NCBI RefSeq assembly: GCF_001426925.1 | Contig: NZ_LMFR01000009.1 | Location: 1,239 to 42,752 of the forward strand | Reading direction: 5' to 3' | Length of the DNA: 41,514 bases | DNA from: Microbacterium sp. Root53 | GTDB lineage: Bacteria > Actinomycetota > Actinomycetes > Actinomycetales > Microbacteriaceae | In this document: in pieces, positions 7,964 to 16,486 of the stretch | How positions within the stretch are numbered: the stretch's first letter is position 1 | How the letters are laid out: the number at the start of each line of letters is the position of its first letter | The notes under the pieces: generated by a model | Databases searched by the model: none | The model's input: only the letters and a program-made list of their open reading frames with translations | Told to the model about the DNA's origin: nothing | Translations under genes and position numbers: made by a program

Positions 7964-8518
7964 TCACGGGCAGTCGACGCGCGGGTTCCAGTCCTCGAAC
8001 ATGCCGTCGGGGTTGTGCTTCCAGAGCCACACGTGCAGCTCGTAGAACGCGGGCAGCCCGTAGCGGTTCTGCGCCGCGGGCTCGTTCGGACCGGGCATCC
8101 GGTGCAGCGTCTGCCCGAACAGCTCCGGCACGACGCCGCCGAGCATGGACTCGAAGGCGACGTACTCCACCGCGACGAGGTGGAGGCGGCCGTGCCTGTC
8201 GGGCTCGTACACCAGCACCTCGGGCATCGCGGGATCCAGCGCCGGGTCGAGCACCAGGTCGACGTCGACGTAGTGGATGCCCATCCCGCCCGCGGGCGAG
8301 TCGATGCACGCGATGCCGGCGGCGTCGACGAGCTCGCCGTAGCCGGCGGCGATGGCGGCGTCGACATCGGCGAAGCGGGCGGTCGCGGCCCGCACCTCGG
8401 CGAGCTCGGACTGGGACGTGAGGTCGCCGGAGCCATGCGCGTGGGCGGCCGGAGCCGCGCCGGCGAGCAGCAGCGCCGCGGCGAGCAGCGCTCCCGCGAG
8501 GCGCATCCGCGCGCGCAT
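7964..8518 (-). CDS. secreted hypothetical protein
   Basis: This 184-residue protein has a clear N-terminal signal peptide (MRARMRLAGALLAAALLLAGAAPAAHA) with a likely cleavage after AHA, so it acts outside the cell. The mature part has two cysteines (IACIDSP and the C-terminal VDCP) that could form a disulfide. It also has conserved-looking segments GIHYVDVDLVLDP, YEPDRHGRLHLVAVEY and FYELHVWLWKHNPDGMFEDWNP. I recognise it as a hypothetical family common in actinobacteria, without known function. Its ATG overlaps the stop of the DUF4242 gene by 1 nt, so the two are co-expressed. Confidence 0.8.
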   Translation of the reverse strand: MRARMRLAGALLAAALLLAGAAPAAHAHGSGDLTSQSELAEVRAATARFADVDAAIAAGYGELVDAAGIACIDSPAGGMGIHYVDVDLVLDPALDPAMPEVLVYEPDRHGRLHLVAVEYVAFESMLGGVVPELFGQTLHRMPGPNEPAAQNRYGLPAFYELHVWLWKHNPDGMFEDWNPRVDCP

Positions 8519-8769
8519 CACGCACCTTCCTTCACGGGGAAGATCTCGTCGGCGACGAGCCCGTGCGCCTCGCGGTGCACGCGGTTGGCGGCCTCGGCGT
8601 CGGGGGCGTCGACCAGGCAGAAGATCCTGCCCGCGCCCTCGTCCACCCAGTACCGCAGGTACTGCACGTCGTGCGCGGCCTGCGTCTGCAGGTCGGCGGC
8701 ATGCGCCTTGGCGACGTCGTCCATGCTCACGGCCGAGCCGAGCGTGTGGACGTCCATGTAGAGAGGCAT
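8518..8769 (-). CDS. DUF4242 (SCO4226-type nickel-binding) protein
   Basis: This 83-residue cytosolic protein belongs to the DUF4242 family, a ferredoxin-like alpha-beta fold; one member, SCO4226 of Streptomyces, binds nickel. Typical segments are MPLYMDVHTLGSAVSMDDVAKAH, LRYWVDEGAGRIFCLVDAPDAEAANRVHREAHG and ADEIFPVKEG. The ATG at 8769 has AAGGAG six nt upstream. It lies 135 nt downstream of the LuxR gene on the same strand and overlaps the secreted-protein gene. This triad suggests a small regulated unit, but its signal is unknown. Confidence 0.88.
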   Translation of the reverse strand: MPLYMDVHTLGSAVSMDDVAKAHAADLQTQAAHDVQYLRYWVDEGAGRIFCLVDAPDAEAANRVHREAHGLVADEIFPVKEGA

Positions 8770-8904
8770 TCCGTGCTCCTTTCCGAGCGGTCGATCCGAT
8801 GCCTCCAGCACAGCCCGCACGCGCGCGCGGCGGATCGGCGACCGGTGCCCGGTTTCCGGATCGCGGTTGCCCGGTTTTCGACGACGGATTCAGCCGGCGA
8901 CGGT

Positions 8905-11499
8905 TCAGCCCGCGACGGGGACCAGACCCGTGCGGCGCGCGGCCTCCGCGGCCTCGGCGCGCGAGGCGACACCGAGCTTCGCGAGGATCGCCGACACGTG
9001 GTGGTCGACCGTGCGCACCGACAGCACGAGGCGGCGGGCGATCTCCTCGTTGCTGAGGTGCTCGCACAGCAGCGCCAGCACATCCTGCTCGCGGCGCGTC
9101 AGGTGCGCCGGGTGCGCCCGGGTGGCGGATCGGGATCCGGCGGGGATCGCGCGCAGGCCGAGCTCCCGCATCCGGCGCCGCACGGCCCGCACAGCGGCGG
9201 TCGCGCCGAGCCGGTCGAACCGCGCGATCGCGTCGCGCAGGTCGGCCTCGTCGTCGGAGAACGCGAGCACGAGGGCGGCGTGGTTCACGTATCCGATGCG
9301 CTCCCACGCGGCCACGGCCTCGCGGCGCCTGCCCGCGAGCTCGTGGCGCGGCGCGTCCCAGACGTCGGCGGCGTCGATGTCGCGGGCGGCCGGGCCCAGC
9401 AGCCGGTGCGCCCATTCGAGCACCGAGTCGCGGATGCATCCCACGGTCCCGGGTGCGAGGTCGAGCGCGCGGGCGGCCTCGCGTCGCGCGGCGTCGAGGT
9501 CGCCGGCCAGCCAGTGCGCCTCGACGAGGTTCAGCGCCGACTGCACCTCGTACTGCGGCTGGCCCGAGCCGCGTGCGATCGCATCGGCCTCGCGCAGCAG
9601 CTCCATGCCTCGCGGCTCCCCGCGCCGGGACCGGATGCGCCCGGCCACCGACAGGCACGTGTACCGGTTGAGGGGCGTGAGCGGCATGCCCGCGGTGCCC
9701 TCCGCCATGTCCAGCGCCTCGTCCCAGTCGCCGCGCCATTCCACGATCTCGGCGTGCTCCATCCGCAGGCACCATCCGAAGCTGAGCGCGTCGTGGGCCT
9801 CGCAGAACGCCCAGCCCTCCTCGTACACGGCGATGGCCTCGTCGATCCGCTGCTCGGAGCCGAGCGCCCAGTGCAGGTTGTTGAACGCGCGCCCGGCCTG
9901 GTCGGCGACGCCGCCCTCGAGCGCGAGGCGCAGCGCCTCGCGCATCGGCGGCTCCCAGTCCCCGCCCGTCACGGCGAGCGAGCACGCCAGGGTGTCCAGC
10001 GCGTCGGCCTGCACCCCCGGAAGGCCGAGCCTCTCGCCCAGCGCCTGGGCCCGGCGCGCGAGCACGACGGCGTCGTCGTCGCGACCGTTGAGCATCCGGT
10101 CGCCGGCCAGCTGCGCCAGCGCCGCCGCGTACTCGCGGGTGTCGCCGTGCGCCTGGAGCAGCTCGAGCGCGCGCTCCGCGGTCGCCGTCGCGCCGGTGCC
10201 GTCCGCGACGCGGAGCTGCGCGCGGGCGAGACCGCGCAGGCTGTCGCCCTCGCGCACGGTGTCGCCGAGCCCGCGCCACAGCTCGCTCGCCTGACGCCGC
10301 GCATCCAGGGCTCGCTCTCCCTGGTCGACCACGGCGGCCTCGGCAGCGAGCGCGTCGAGGAGCTCCGCCCGTTCGCGCTCCGGCAGCCCGTCGGCGTGAC
10401 GCAGGGCACGCTCGAACTGGACGAGCGCCTCCCGGTGCGCGCCCAGGGCGGCCGCCTCGCGACCGGCGCGGCGCGCGTGCGCCACGGCGCGCGCGGCGTC
10501 GCCCGCGCCCTCGGCGTGGAACGCGAGCCGTGCCGGATGCGCGACCTCGAGCTCTTCCAGCGCGGTGAGGATCGCGCGGTGCAGCGCCTGTCGCCTGTGG
10601 GGCGGGATCGCCTCGTCGACCGCCCGGCGCGCCAGCTCGTGCCGGAAGGCGAACGCGTCGGTCGTGGCGCGGATGACGCCGCAGGTCAGCATCTCGTCGA
10701 CGTCGCGCGGCGCCGCCGAGCCGACCCGGCCGAGCAGCGCGGGCGGCACCGTGAGGCCGATCAGGGCGGCCGCGTCGAGCGCCTCGCGCGCGGGAGGCGA
10801 GAGGCGTGCCGCGCGGGCGAGTACCAGCTCCCGGATGGACGACGGCATGCCGTCGCCGGGCCCGGATCGCAGCAGCTCGCTCACGAAGAACGGGTTGCCG
10901 CCGGTCGCGCGGAACAGCTCGCCGCCGTCGACGCCCCGCCCGGCGGCGAGCGCGTCGACCGCGTGCGCCGACAGCGGAGGCAGGTCGATGCGCCGGGTGG
11001 TGCGCATCGCGCCGAGCTGGGCGAGCACCTCGAGCAGACGTGGCCGCGGCTCGTCGTCGCGGAACGTCGCGATCAGCAGCACCGGCAGGTCGCGCACCCG
11101 GCGCCCGAGGAAGCGCAGCAGGTCGAGCGTGGCGTCGTCGGCCCAGTGCACGTCCTCGAACACCGCGCAGGTCGGGGCACCGCCGCCCGCGAGCGCCTCC
11201 CGCGCCGCGTCGAAGAGGCGCTCGCGCGGGGCGCCGTCGCGGCACATCCGGTCGAGCTCCGGATCGAGCTGCGGCGCGAGATCGACCAGTGCCCCGAGGG
11301 GTCGCGGCGTCGTCAGCGGATCGCACGCACCCCAGGCCCAGCGGGCGCCGGGCACTCTCCGCTCGAGCGCCTCGACCAGCGTCGACTTGCCCACGCCGGC
11401 CTCGCCCGCGACGAGCACGAGGCGCCCGGCGCCGGCGGCCGCCTCGGCCGCGTACTCCTGCAGGGCCCCGAGCTGCGCGTCGCGCTCGAGCAGATCCAT
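8905..11499 (-). CDS. LAL-type LuxR family regulator with AAA ATPase domain
   Basis: This is a large 864-residue ATP-dependent transcription regulator. The N-terminal AAA/STAND domain has Walker A GEAGVGKST (32-40) and Walker B AVFEDVHWADD. A long helical TPR-like middle follows (about 330-780). The C-terminal LuxR HTH (about 800-858) reads LTRREQDVLALL, SNEEIARRL and SVRTVDHHVSAILAKLGV. The start at 11499 gives the usual MDLLERDAQL opening of the family. It probably controls the DUF4242 and secreted-protein genes downstream. The hairpin repeat at 11550-11611 lies in its upstream region. Confidence 0.93.
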   Translation of the reverse strand: MDLLERDAQLGALQEYAAEAAAGAGRLVLVAGEAGVGKSTLVEALERRVPGARWAWGACDPLTTPRPLGALVDLAPQLDPELDRMCRDGAPRERLFDAAREALAGGGAPTCAVFEDVHWADDATLDLLRFLGRRVRDLPVLLIATFRDDEPRPRLLEVLAQLGAMRTTRRIDLPPLSAHAVDALAAGRGVDGGELFRATGGNPFFVSELLRSGPGDGMPSSIRELVLARAARLSPPAREALDAAALIGLTVPPALLGRVGSAAPRDVDEMLTCGVIRATTDAFAFRHELARRAVDEAIPPHRRQALHRAILTALEELEVAHPARLAFHAEGAGDAARAVAHARRAGREAAALGAHREALVQFERALRHADGLPERERAELLDALAAEAAVVDQGERALDARRQASELWRGLGDTVREGDSLRGLARAQLRVADGTGATATAERALELLQAHGDTREYAAALAQLAGDRMLNGRDDDAVVLARRAQALGERLGLPGVQADALDTLACSLAVTGGDWEPPMREALRLALEGGVADQAGRAFNNLHWALGSEQRIDEAIAVYEEGWAFCEAHDALSFGWCLRMEHAEIVEWRGDWDEALDMAEGTAGMPLTPLNRYTCLSVAGRIRSRRGEPRGMELLREADAIARGSGQPQYEVQSALNLVEAHWLAGDLDAARREAARALDLAPGTVGCIRDSVLEWAHRLLGPAARDIDAADVWDAPRHELAGRRREAVAAWERIGYVNHAALVLAFSDDEADLRDAIARFDRLGATAAVRAVRRRMRELGLRAIPAGSRSATRAHPAHLTRREQDVLALLCEHLSNEEIARRLVLSVRTVDHHVSAILAKLGVASRAEAAEAARRTGLVPVAG

Positions 11500-11549
11500 G
11501 CGCGAAGGCTACTCCCGAGCGCTCGTCACGGATACGGGCCGGCCACGCC

Positions 11550-11611
11550 ACGGGATCCCCGGTTCTCAGGGCCGGATGCGCCGGATGGACCTGAGAAGCC
11601 GGGGTCCCCGG
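11550..11611. repeat. dispersed hairpin repeat, family A copy 2
   Basis: An imperfect inverted repeat (11550-11570 with 11590-11611) has the same arms (TTCTCAGG/CCTGAGAAGCC) and loop start GGATGCGC as the copy at 7829-7890. Here it sits between divergent genes, so it is a mobile or dispersed element and not only a terminator. Confidence 0.7.
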
Positions 11612-11621
11612 ACGAGGACTC

Positions 11622-11648
11622 TGCAATAATCTGCGTATGAATGCAGAT
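11622..11648 (+). promoter_or_regulatory. promoter and operator overlapping the ArsR/SmtB start codon
   Basis: A -10 like AATAAT (11625-11630) ends 6 nt before the ATG at 11637, so the transcript is probably leaderless. The inverted repeat ATCTGC-N8-GCAGAT (11629-11634 with 11643-11648) spans the start codon. This fits autorepression by the encoded SmtB-type protein. Confidence 0.6.
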
Positions 11649-11999
11649 AAGCGGACATGCGGGCGGCTGCCGGACAGCTCGTTCGTCGAGCTCGCGGTCG
11701 AGGTGTTCGGGATGCTCGCGGACCCGACGCGCGTGCGGCTCATCCTGGCGCTCAAGGAGCACGGCGAGCTGTCGGTGAACCACCTCGCCGACATCGTCGA
11801 CAAGAGCCCCGCCGCGGTCTCGCAGCACCTCGCGAAGCTGCGCCTGGCGCGCATGGTCGCGACGCGGAAGGACGGCACGCGCATCTTCTATCGCCTCGTG
11901 GACGAGCACGCCGCGAAGCTCGTGACCGAGGCGATCTTCCAGGCCGAGCACGCGCTCGGCACGCCGCACCACCACCGCGCCGAGGCGGCGACGCCGTGA
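11637..11999 (+). CDS. ArsR/SmtB family metal-sensing repressor
   Basis: This 120-residue winged-helix repressor likely releases DNA when it binds a divalent metal such as zinc. The HTH (about 40-75) contains ADIVDKSPAAVSQHLAKLRLARMV. The C-terminal helix and tail carry DEH, QAEH and HHH ligands, typical of alpha5 or tail metal sites. Only Cys8 is present, so the As(III) cysteine pair is absent. The operator overlaps its start codon. Its TGA overlaps the GTG of the CDF exporter gene (GTGA), which makes a classical sensor-exporter operon. Confidence 0.92.
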   Translation: MNADKRTCGRLPDSSFVELAVEVFGMLADPTRVRLILALKEHGELSVNHLADIVDKSPAAVSQHLAKLRLARMVATRKDGTRIFYRLVDEHAAKLVTEAIFQAEHALGTPHHHRAEAATP

Positions 12000-12997
12000 C
12001 CGCGCACGCCCACGAGCACCCGCACGACCACGATCACGGCGACCACAGCCACGGCCACGCTCACCCGCGCGGCATCCGGGGCTTCCTGCACGAGCTGTTC
12101 GTGCCGCACACGCACGACCCGGCCGACTCGGTCGACGACGCGCTCGAGGCGAGCGCGCAGGGCATCCGCGCGCTCCAGGTGAGCCTGGTCGCGCTGCTGC
12201 TGACGACCGTGCTGCAGCTGGTCGTCGTGCTGATCAGCGGATCCGTCGCGCTGCTCGCCGACACCGTGCACAACTTCTCGGACGCGCTCACGGCCGTGCC
12301 GCTGTGGATCGCGTTCCTGCTCGGCCGCCGCGCGGCGACCCGGCGCTATCCGTACGGCTACGGCCGCGCGGAGGACCTCGCGGGCCTGTTCATCGTGTTC
12401 GTCGTCGCGCTGTCCGCCGTCGTGGCGGCGTGGCAGTCGATCGACCGGATCGTCCACCCGCAGCCGCTCGAGAACCTCGGCTGGGTGATCGCGGCCGGGG
12501 TGATCGGCTTCCTCGGCAACGAGGCCGTCGCGATCTACCGGATCCGGGTCGGCCGGCGCATCGGATCGGCCGCGCTCGTCGCCGACGGCGTGCACGCCCG
12601 CACCGACGGGTTCACCTCGCTCGCGGTCGTGCTGGGCGCGCTCGGCGTGATGGCGGGCTTCCCGCTCGCCGACCCGATCGTCGGCATCCTGATCTCGCTC
12701 GCGATCGTCGTGCTTCTGTGGGGGACGGTGCGCAGCGTCGGGCGCCGCATCCTCGACGGCGTGGAGCCCGAGCTGCTGGACCGCGCCGAGCACGCCCTCG
12801 CCCACGTCGACGGGATCGACCGCGTCGAGCAGGTGCGCCTGCGCTGGGTCGGCCATCGCCTGCGCGGGGACGCGCTGATCGCGCTGACGGATGTGCCGCT
12901 CGCCGAGGCCGAACGGATCGCGGCCGAGGCCGAGCGGCAGGTGCACGCGCACATCCGCGGTGTCGACGAGTTCCGCATCACGCCCGTGACGGCGTAG
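11996..12997 (+). CDS. cation diffusion facilitator (CDF) family metal exporter
   Basis: This 333-residue membrane antiporter exports a divalent metal, most likely zinc. The N-terminus is a histidine-rich metal-binding stretch (HAHEHPHDHDHGDHSHGHAH). About six TM helices follow. The transport-site motifs are LLADTVHNFSDAL in TM2 and LVADGVHARTDGFTS in TM5. The C-terminal cytoplasmic ferredoxin-like domain ends near VTA. The GTG start overlaps the repressor gene. The convergent proline-rich gene ends 3 nt after its stop, with no room for a separate terminator. Confidence 0.94.
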   Translation: MTAHAHEHPHDHDHGDHSHGHAHPRGIRGFLHELFVPHTHDPADSVDDALEASAQGIRALQVSLVALLLTTVLQLVVVLISGSVALLADTVHNFSDALTAVPLWIAFLLGRRAATRRYPYGYGRAEDLAGLFIVFVVALSAVVAAWQSIDRIVHPQPLENLGWVIAAGVIGFLGNEAVAIYRIRVGRRIGSAALVADGVHARTDGFTSLAVVLGALGVMAGFPLADPIVGILISLAIVVLLWGTVRSVGRRILDGVEPELLDRAEHALAHVDGIDRVEQVRLRWVGHRLRGDALIALTDVPLAEAERIAAEAERQVHAHIRGVDEFRITPVTA

Positions 12998-13000
12998 GCG

Positions 13001-13642
13001 TCAGTAGTTCCCCATCACCGCCACGCACACGCCGAAGAGCACGATCGGCGCGATGGCGATGCTGCACAGCATGCCGGTGCCGATCGCCCGACCGGGTCGC
13101 CAGACCAGCAGCCCGATGCCGCCGAGCGCGATCACGGCGAGCAGGCCGCTGCCCACGAAGAATCGCCACTGCTCCCCGCCGCTCAGCCAGACGAGCACGG
13201 CGACGACCTCCAGCACCACCCCGGCGCCGAAGCCCGCCAGCACGCCCCAGCCGAACGAGAGCCCGAACAGCCCGCGCGGCTCGGGTGGCGGAGCGTAGCC
13301 GTACGGCGCGCCCGGCGGGGCGTACCCCGGCGCGTAGGACTGCGGGTGGGGCGGGGAGCCCGGATGGCCCGGCTGGCCTCCATACGGCGCGGCGGCGTCG
13401 GCGGGCGCGGCGGCGGGTGCCCCGGGCGCCCCCGGCGGCACCTCCGGCGGATGCGCGCCGGGTGGGATGGGCGGCTTCGGCGGCGGCGGCTGCGGCGACG
13501 GAGGGACCGGCGGGGGCGGCCCCGGCTGGGGCGCGACGGGCGGATGCTCCGGCGGGGCGGGAGGAATCGGGGTTCCCGGCGCGTGCGGGACCGGCGAGCC
13601 GGGCTGATCCGGCTCTGTGGGGTGGTCAGGCGTGCTGTTCAC
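13001..13642 (-). CDS. proline-rich N-terminus with four-helix membrane domain
   Basis: This 213-residue protein has a disordered Pro/Gly/Ala-rich N-terminal half (about 1-122, many PP and YGYAPP repeats). Hydrophobic segments follow (about 127-155, 163-183 and 187-210). The domain type resembles actinobacterial DUF4190-like envelope proteins, but I do not identify a family. The GTG start lies inside the upstream Lgt-like gene, overlapping it by 17 nt. It is therefore the last gene of the radical SAM operon, and its function may be tied to that system. Confidence 0.75.
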   Translation of the reverse strand: MNSTPDHPTEPDQPGSPVPHAPGTPIPPAPPEHPPVAPQPGPPPPVPPSPQPPPPKPPIPPGAHPPEVPPGAPGAPAAAPADAAAPYGGQPGHPGSPPHPQSYAPGYAPPGAPYGYAPPPEPRGLFGLSFGWGVLAGFGAGVVLEVVAVLVWLSGGEQWRFFVGSGLLAVIALGGIGLLVWRPGRAIGTGMLCSIAIAPIVLFGVCVAVMGNY

Positions 13643-14480
13643 TCGTCGCCGTCCTCTCTGACGTGGCGGATGCGGGGATGGCCTCGGGGCCGAGCCCCGA
13701 TGCGGTCGGTGCGGTGCGGAAGCGCCCGGTGCGGATCATCCACGCGATCCGGGCGAACAGGAGGGGCATGGTCGCCAGCAGGAACAGCTGCGGCCGGGTG
13801 AGGCCGAGCCACGCGATGTCGTTGCCGCGCACGAACTCCACGGCGAAGCGGAAGACCCCGTACGCCGCGATGTACAGCGTGAGCGTCTCGCCCGGCGCGA
13901 TCGACCGGTGCCGGAGCCAGAACCACAGCAGCGCGAACGCCACGGCGTGGAACGCGATCTCGTACACGAAACTCGGGTGCAGCGGCACGCCGGCGACCGA
14001 CCCCGTGTACGCGGCGGCATCGGCGTCGAGGACGACGCCCCACGAGGCCCCGGTGGGCGTGCCCGGCTCCTCCGTGAGCAGGCAGCCGATCCGCCCCACG
14101 GCCATCGCGAGCGCCACGGCGGGCGCGAACAGGTCGCCCGTGCGGTGCGGGTAGCGGACGATGCGCTTGGCCACGTGCACCCCGAGCCACGCGCCGACCA
14201 GCGCCGAGAGCATCGAGGCGTTGCCGTACGCGAGCTGGTCGACCAGGCTCAGGTTCTTCGCCGGGTCGAGGTTCTGGGCCCACGTGCCCAGCCGCGCGAG
14301 CACGGACGCCCCCACCAGCGCGCCGAGCACGAGGTACCAGATGCGGTGGTCCGACACCCGGCGGCGCCGCTTCTCGGTCACGAAGATCAGGCCCGCAGCG
14401 AGCATCCCGAGCGCGACGAACGCCGAGTGGTTGTCGACGCGCGGCAGCCAGCCGGCGAGGTCCTGCAGCGTCGGGAACAT
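13626..14480 (-). CDS. Lgt-like membrane enzyme (prolipoprotein diacylglyceryl transferase family, divergent)
   Basis: This 284-residue protein has about seven TM segments and the Lgt family layout: GRIGC at 129-133 with R130, acidic residues at 137-138, and HPSFVYE at 168-174. In canonical Lgt the region reads GRIGNFxNxE and a preceding HGG motif carries an essential histidine. Here the Asn is Cys, and the corresponding stretch (NASMLSALVGA, about 87-97) has no His. It is therefore probably not the housekeeping lipoprotein enzyme but a paralogue moving a lipid group in another reaction. It lies 4 nt after a small membrane protein gene in the operon of a Tes-like radical SAM enzyme. The exact reaction is unknown. 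Confidence 0.82.
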   Translation of the reverse strand: MFPTLQDLAGWLPRVDNHSAFVALGMLAAGLIFVTEKRRRRVSDHRIWYLVLGALVGASVLARLGTWAQNLDPAKNLSLVDQLAYGNASMLSALVGAWLGVHVAKRIVRYPHRTGDLFAPAVALAMAVGRIGCLLTEEPGTPTGASWGVVLDADAAAYTGSVAGVPLHPSFVYEIAFHAVAFALLWFWLRHRSIAPGETLTLYIAAYGVFRFAVEFVRGNDIAWLGLTRPQLFLLATMPLLFARIAWMIRTGRFRTAPTASGLGPEAIPASATSERTATSEQHA

Positions 14481-14484
14481 CGCG

Positions 14485-14793
14485 TCACCCCAGCAGGCGC
14501 ATCCAGAGCCCCACCCACAGCGGGATGGCGGCGGCCGACAGGAGCGCGATCACCCACAGGTACAGCAGCACCAGGCGGGTGTCGCCGAGCTTGCAGCGCG
14601 AGCGCAGCAGCCCCGCGCGGCGGGCGCGGGTGTAGCCGGCGATCGCGATGCCCGCGAAGGCCAGCACCGCGAGCGGGCCGAGCAGACACGCGAGCAGCGC
14701 GACGGTCGTGTACACGCAGAGCCGCAGCGGATCGAACGACGGCACCGGATCGCCGACGGTCGCGTCGTACTGGTTCAGCCCGTGCACGCTCAT
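14485..14793 (-). CDS. small two-helix membrane protein
   Basis: The gene encodes a 102-residue protein with two hydrophobic segments (about 26-53 and 74-101). A basic loop with RRAGLLRSRCKLGDTR separates them. I do not recognise the family. Its ATG overlaps the stop of the radical SAM gene (ATGA), and the Lgt-like gene starts 4 nt after its own stop. This tight spacing makes it an integral part of the operon, perhaps a membrane partner of one of the two enzymes. Confidence 0.75.
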   Translation of the reverse strand: MSVHGLNQYDATVGDPVPSFDPLRLCVYTTVALLACLLGPLAVLAFAGIAIAGYTRARRAGLLRSRCKLGDTRLVLLYLWVIALLSAAAIPLWVGLWMRLLG

Positions 14794-16418
14794 GTGGCCA
14801 CCACCGGAAGCTCGCGGCGCGTCTCGCGCACCGGGGTCAGCGTCTCGGCCCGGTCCCGCGATCCGGTCGCGGTCGACAGGCGCGTGCGGCCCAGCGGCGC
14901 CCACGCCTGCACGGCGCAGAACGGCGCGCACTGGTGCGCATCCGTGGTCTCGTTCACGGTCGCCACGTGCACGCAGCACTGCGTGAGCCGCTCCTCGATC
15001 ATCGTGTGGATGTCCATGAACGGCTTGATCGTGATCCGCTTGACGCGCTCGCCCATCATCCGGCGCAGGCGCTCGTGCTGACCCGGCAGGCGCGAGGCGG
15101 CGAGAGTCGCGAGGGTTCCGATGCCCAGGTCGCACGCCTGGCAGATGTCGCGCCAGATGTCGGTCATGGACGGGTGCGACAGCGACGACTGCTCGCTCAG
15201 CAGGTCGAGCAGCGACGTCTTGACGACCTCGCGGATGCGCCTGTTGACCTGCGAGTCGGCGATCCGGTTGGCGATCAGGTCGGGCTCGAGATCGAGGAAC
15301 TGCTTGAGCCGGTCGTGGCCGATCAGCCCGACGAGCGACTTCCACTCGCCCGCGTCGTCCTTCAGCAGATACCCGACCGAGCAGCAGTGCGGATGGCTGC
15401 ACGGCAGCGCCGTGAGGTCGCGCCACGTCACGAGGTCGTCGGTCTGCGGCCCCAGCCGCGCGAGCACGCCCGTGTGGGTGAGGCGGTCATCCGGATCGAT
15501 CCCCGCCGAGCGCCCCGAGCCGAACACGGGCTGGATCGTGACGCCGCCCACGAACGGGGTGTCGAGCGCGCGGCGGATCACGGCGCCGATCTCGCCGTCG
15601 TTCACCCCGAGCGCGGCCGTCATCGTCAGGGTCGTGAAGACGCCCGCCGCCGACAGCCGCTCGAGCGCGCGCTCCTTGAACCGCCGGATGTCCGCACCGC
15701 GGTGGTACGCCGACGCCTCCTTGGACTCACCGTCGTACTGCAGGTAGATCTCGATCCGCTGCCGGTGCTTCCTGAGCACCTCGACGAACGCGTCGTCCTG
15801 CGCGATCCGGAGCCCGTTCGAGTTGATCAGGATGCGCACCACCGGGCGCGCGACCAGGTGCTCGAGAAGCTGCTCGAGCCACGGGTACAGCGTCGGCTCG
15901 CCGCCCGAGAGCATCAGCACATCGATGCGGCCGTTCTCCTTGGCCAGGCGCGCGTCCACCGACGCGAGCACCTCGGCGAGGGGAGCGACCGCGCTCGCCG
16001 CGGGGCTCGACTCGGCGAAGCAGGTGGGGCAGCGCAGGTTGCAGTGATCGGTGATGTCCTCGAGCAGGATGCACGTGTGCTGCGTCTGCATCTGCGGCAG
16101 GCCGTCCTCATACGCCGACGGGACCGGCTTGAAGTTGCCGATGAGATCGGGCGCGTGCACCTTGGTCGGCGCGGTCCACTGCTCGAGGTACGTGAGGATC
16201 TCGGCCGACTCGTCGTACATCGTGCGGATCAGCCCGTGATCGGGGCATCCCCGCTCGAGCCAGATGCGTCCGTCCCGGTTCGCGAGCCACCCCGACAGCC
16301 GCCGCACCTCCGAGAGCGGGCGATCCGGATCCTCCTCGTGGCAGCGCGGGCAGAACGCGTTGACGTACCGGTGGATGCGGTAGTCCCGCAGCGGCATCCC
16401 GGCGCTGGGCTGGCTCAT
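14790..16418 (-). CDS. radical SAM enzyme of the tetraether lipid synthase (Tes/MJ0619-like) family
   Basis: This 542-residue iron-sulfur enzyme resembles archaeal Tes, which joins lipid tails by radical C-C bond formation. The N-terminus has CPRC (23-26) and CPDH (58-61), matching the small metal site before the Tes core. The radical SAM motif is CNLRCPTC (126-133), preceded by THTC-like residues and followed by LMLSGGEPT. The C-terminal half has the family cysteine clusters CSHPHCCS, CQAC, TQCCVH and CAPFC, which can bind extra Fe-S clusters. Alternatives are a class D radical SAM methylase or another lipid-modifying role. It is the first gene of a four-gene operon with membrane proteins and an Lgt-like enzyme. 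Confidence 0.85.
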   Translation of the reverse strand: MSQPSAGMPLRDYRIHRYVNAFCPRCHEEDPDRPLSEVRRLSGWLANRDGRIWLERGCPDHGLIRTMYDESAEILTYLEQWTAPTKVHAPDLIGNFKPVPSAYEDGLPQMQTQHTCILLEDITDHCNLRCPTCFAESSPAASAVAPLAEVLASVDARLAKENGRIDVLMLSGGEPTLYPWLEQLLEHLVARPVVRILINSNGLRIAQDDAFVEVLRKHRQRIEIYLQYDGESKEASAYHRGADIRRFKERALERLSAAGVFTTLTMTAALGVNDGEIGAVIRRALDTPFVGGVTIQPVFGSGRSAGIDPDDRLTHTGVLARLGPQTDDLVTWRDLTALPCSHPHCCSVGYLLKDDAGEWKSLVGLIGHDRLKQFLDLEPDLIANRIADSQVNRRIREVVKTSLLDLLSEQSSLSHPSMTDIWRDICQACDLGIGTLATLAASRLPGQHERLRRMMGERVKRITIKPFMDIHTMIEERLTQCCVHVATVNETTDAHQCAPFCAVQAWAPLGRTRLSTATGSRDRAETLTPVRETRRELPVVAT

Positions 16419-16486
16419 GCGATCACCCTAGGCCCGGGCGTCCCGCCGCGTCTGTCCTCCGTTCGGCGGCGCGCGGGTCGGGCGGG

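Noticed and set aside
7964..11884. A 1306-codon minus-strand frame from the secreted protein through the LuxR gene
   Set aside because: Only its last 185 codons are real; the rest is out of frame with the LuxR protein, which has full motifs in another frame.
13001..13642. Proline-rich gene as a shadow of GC-rich sequence
   Set aside because: Rejected as a shadow because the C-terminal half has genuine TM helices and the gene is tightly packed in the operon, so it is kept as a gene.
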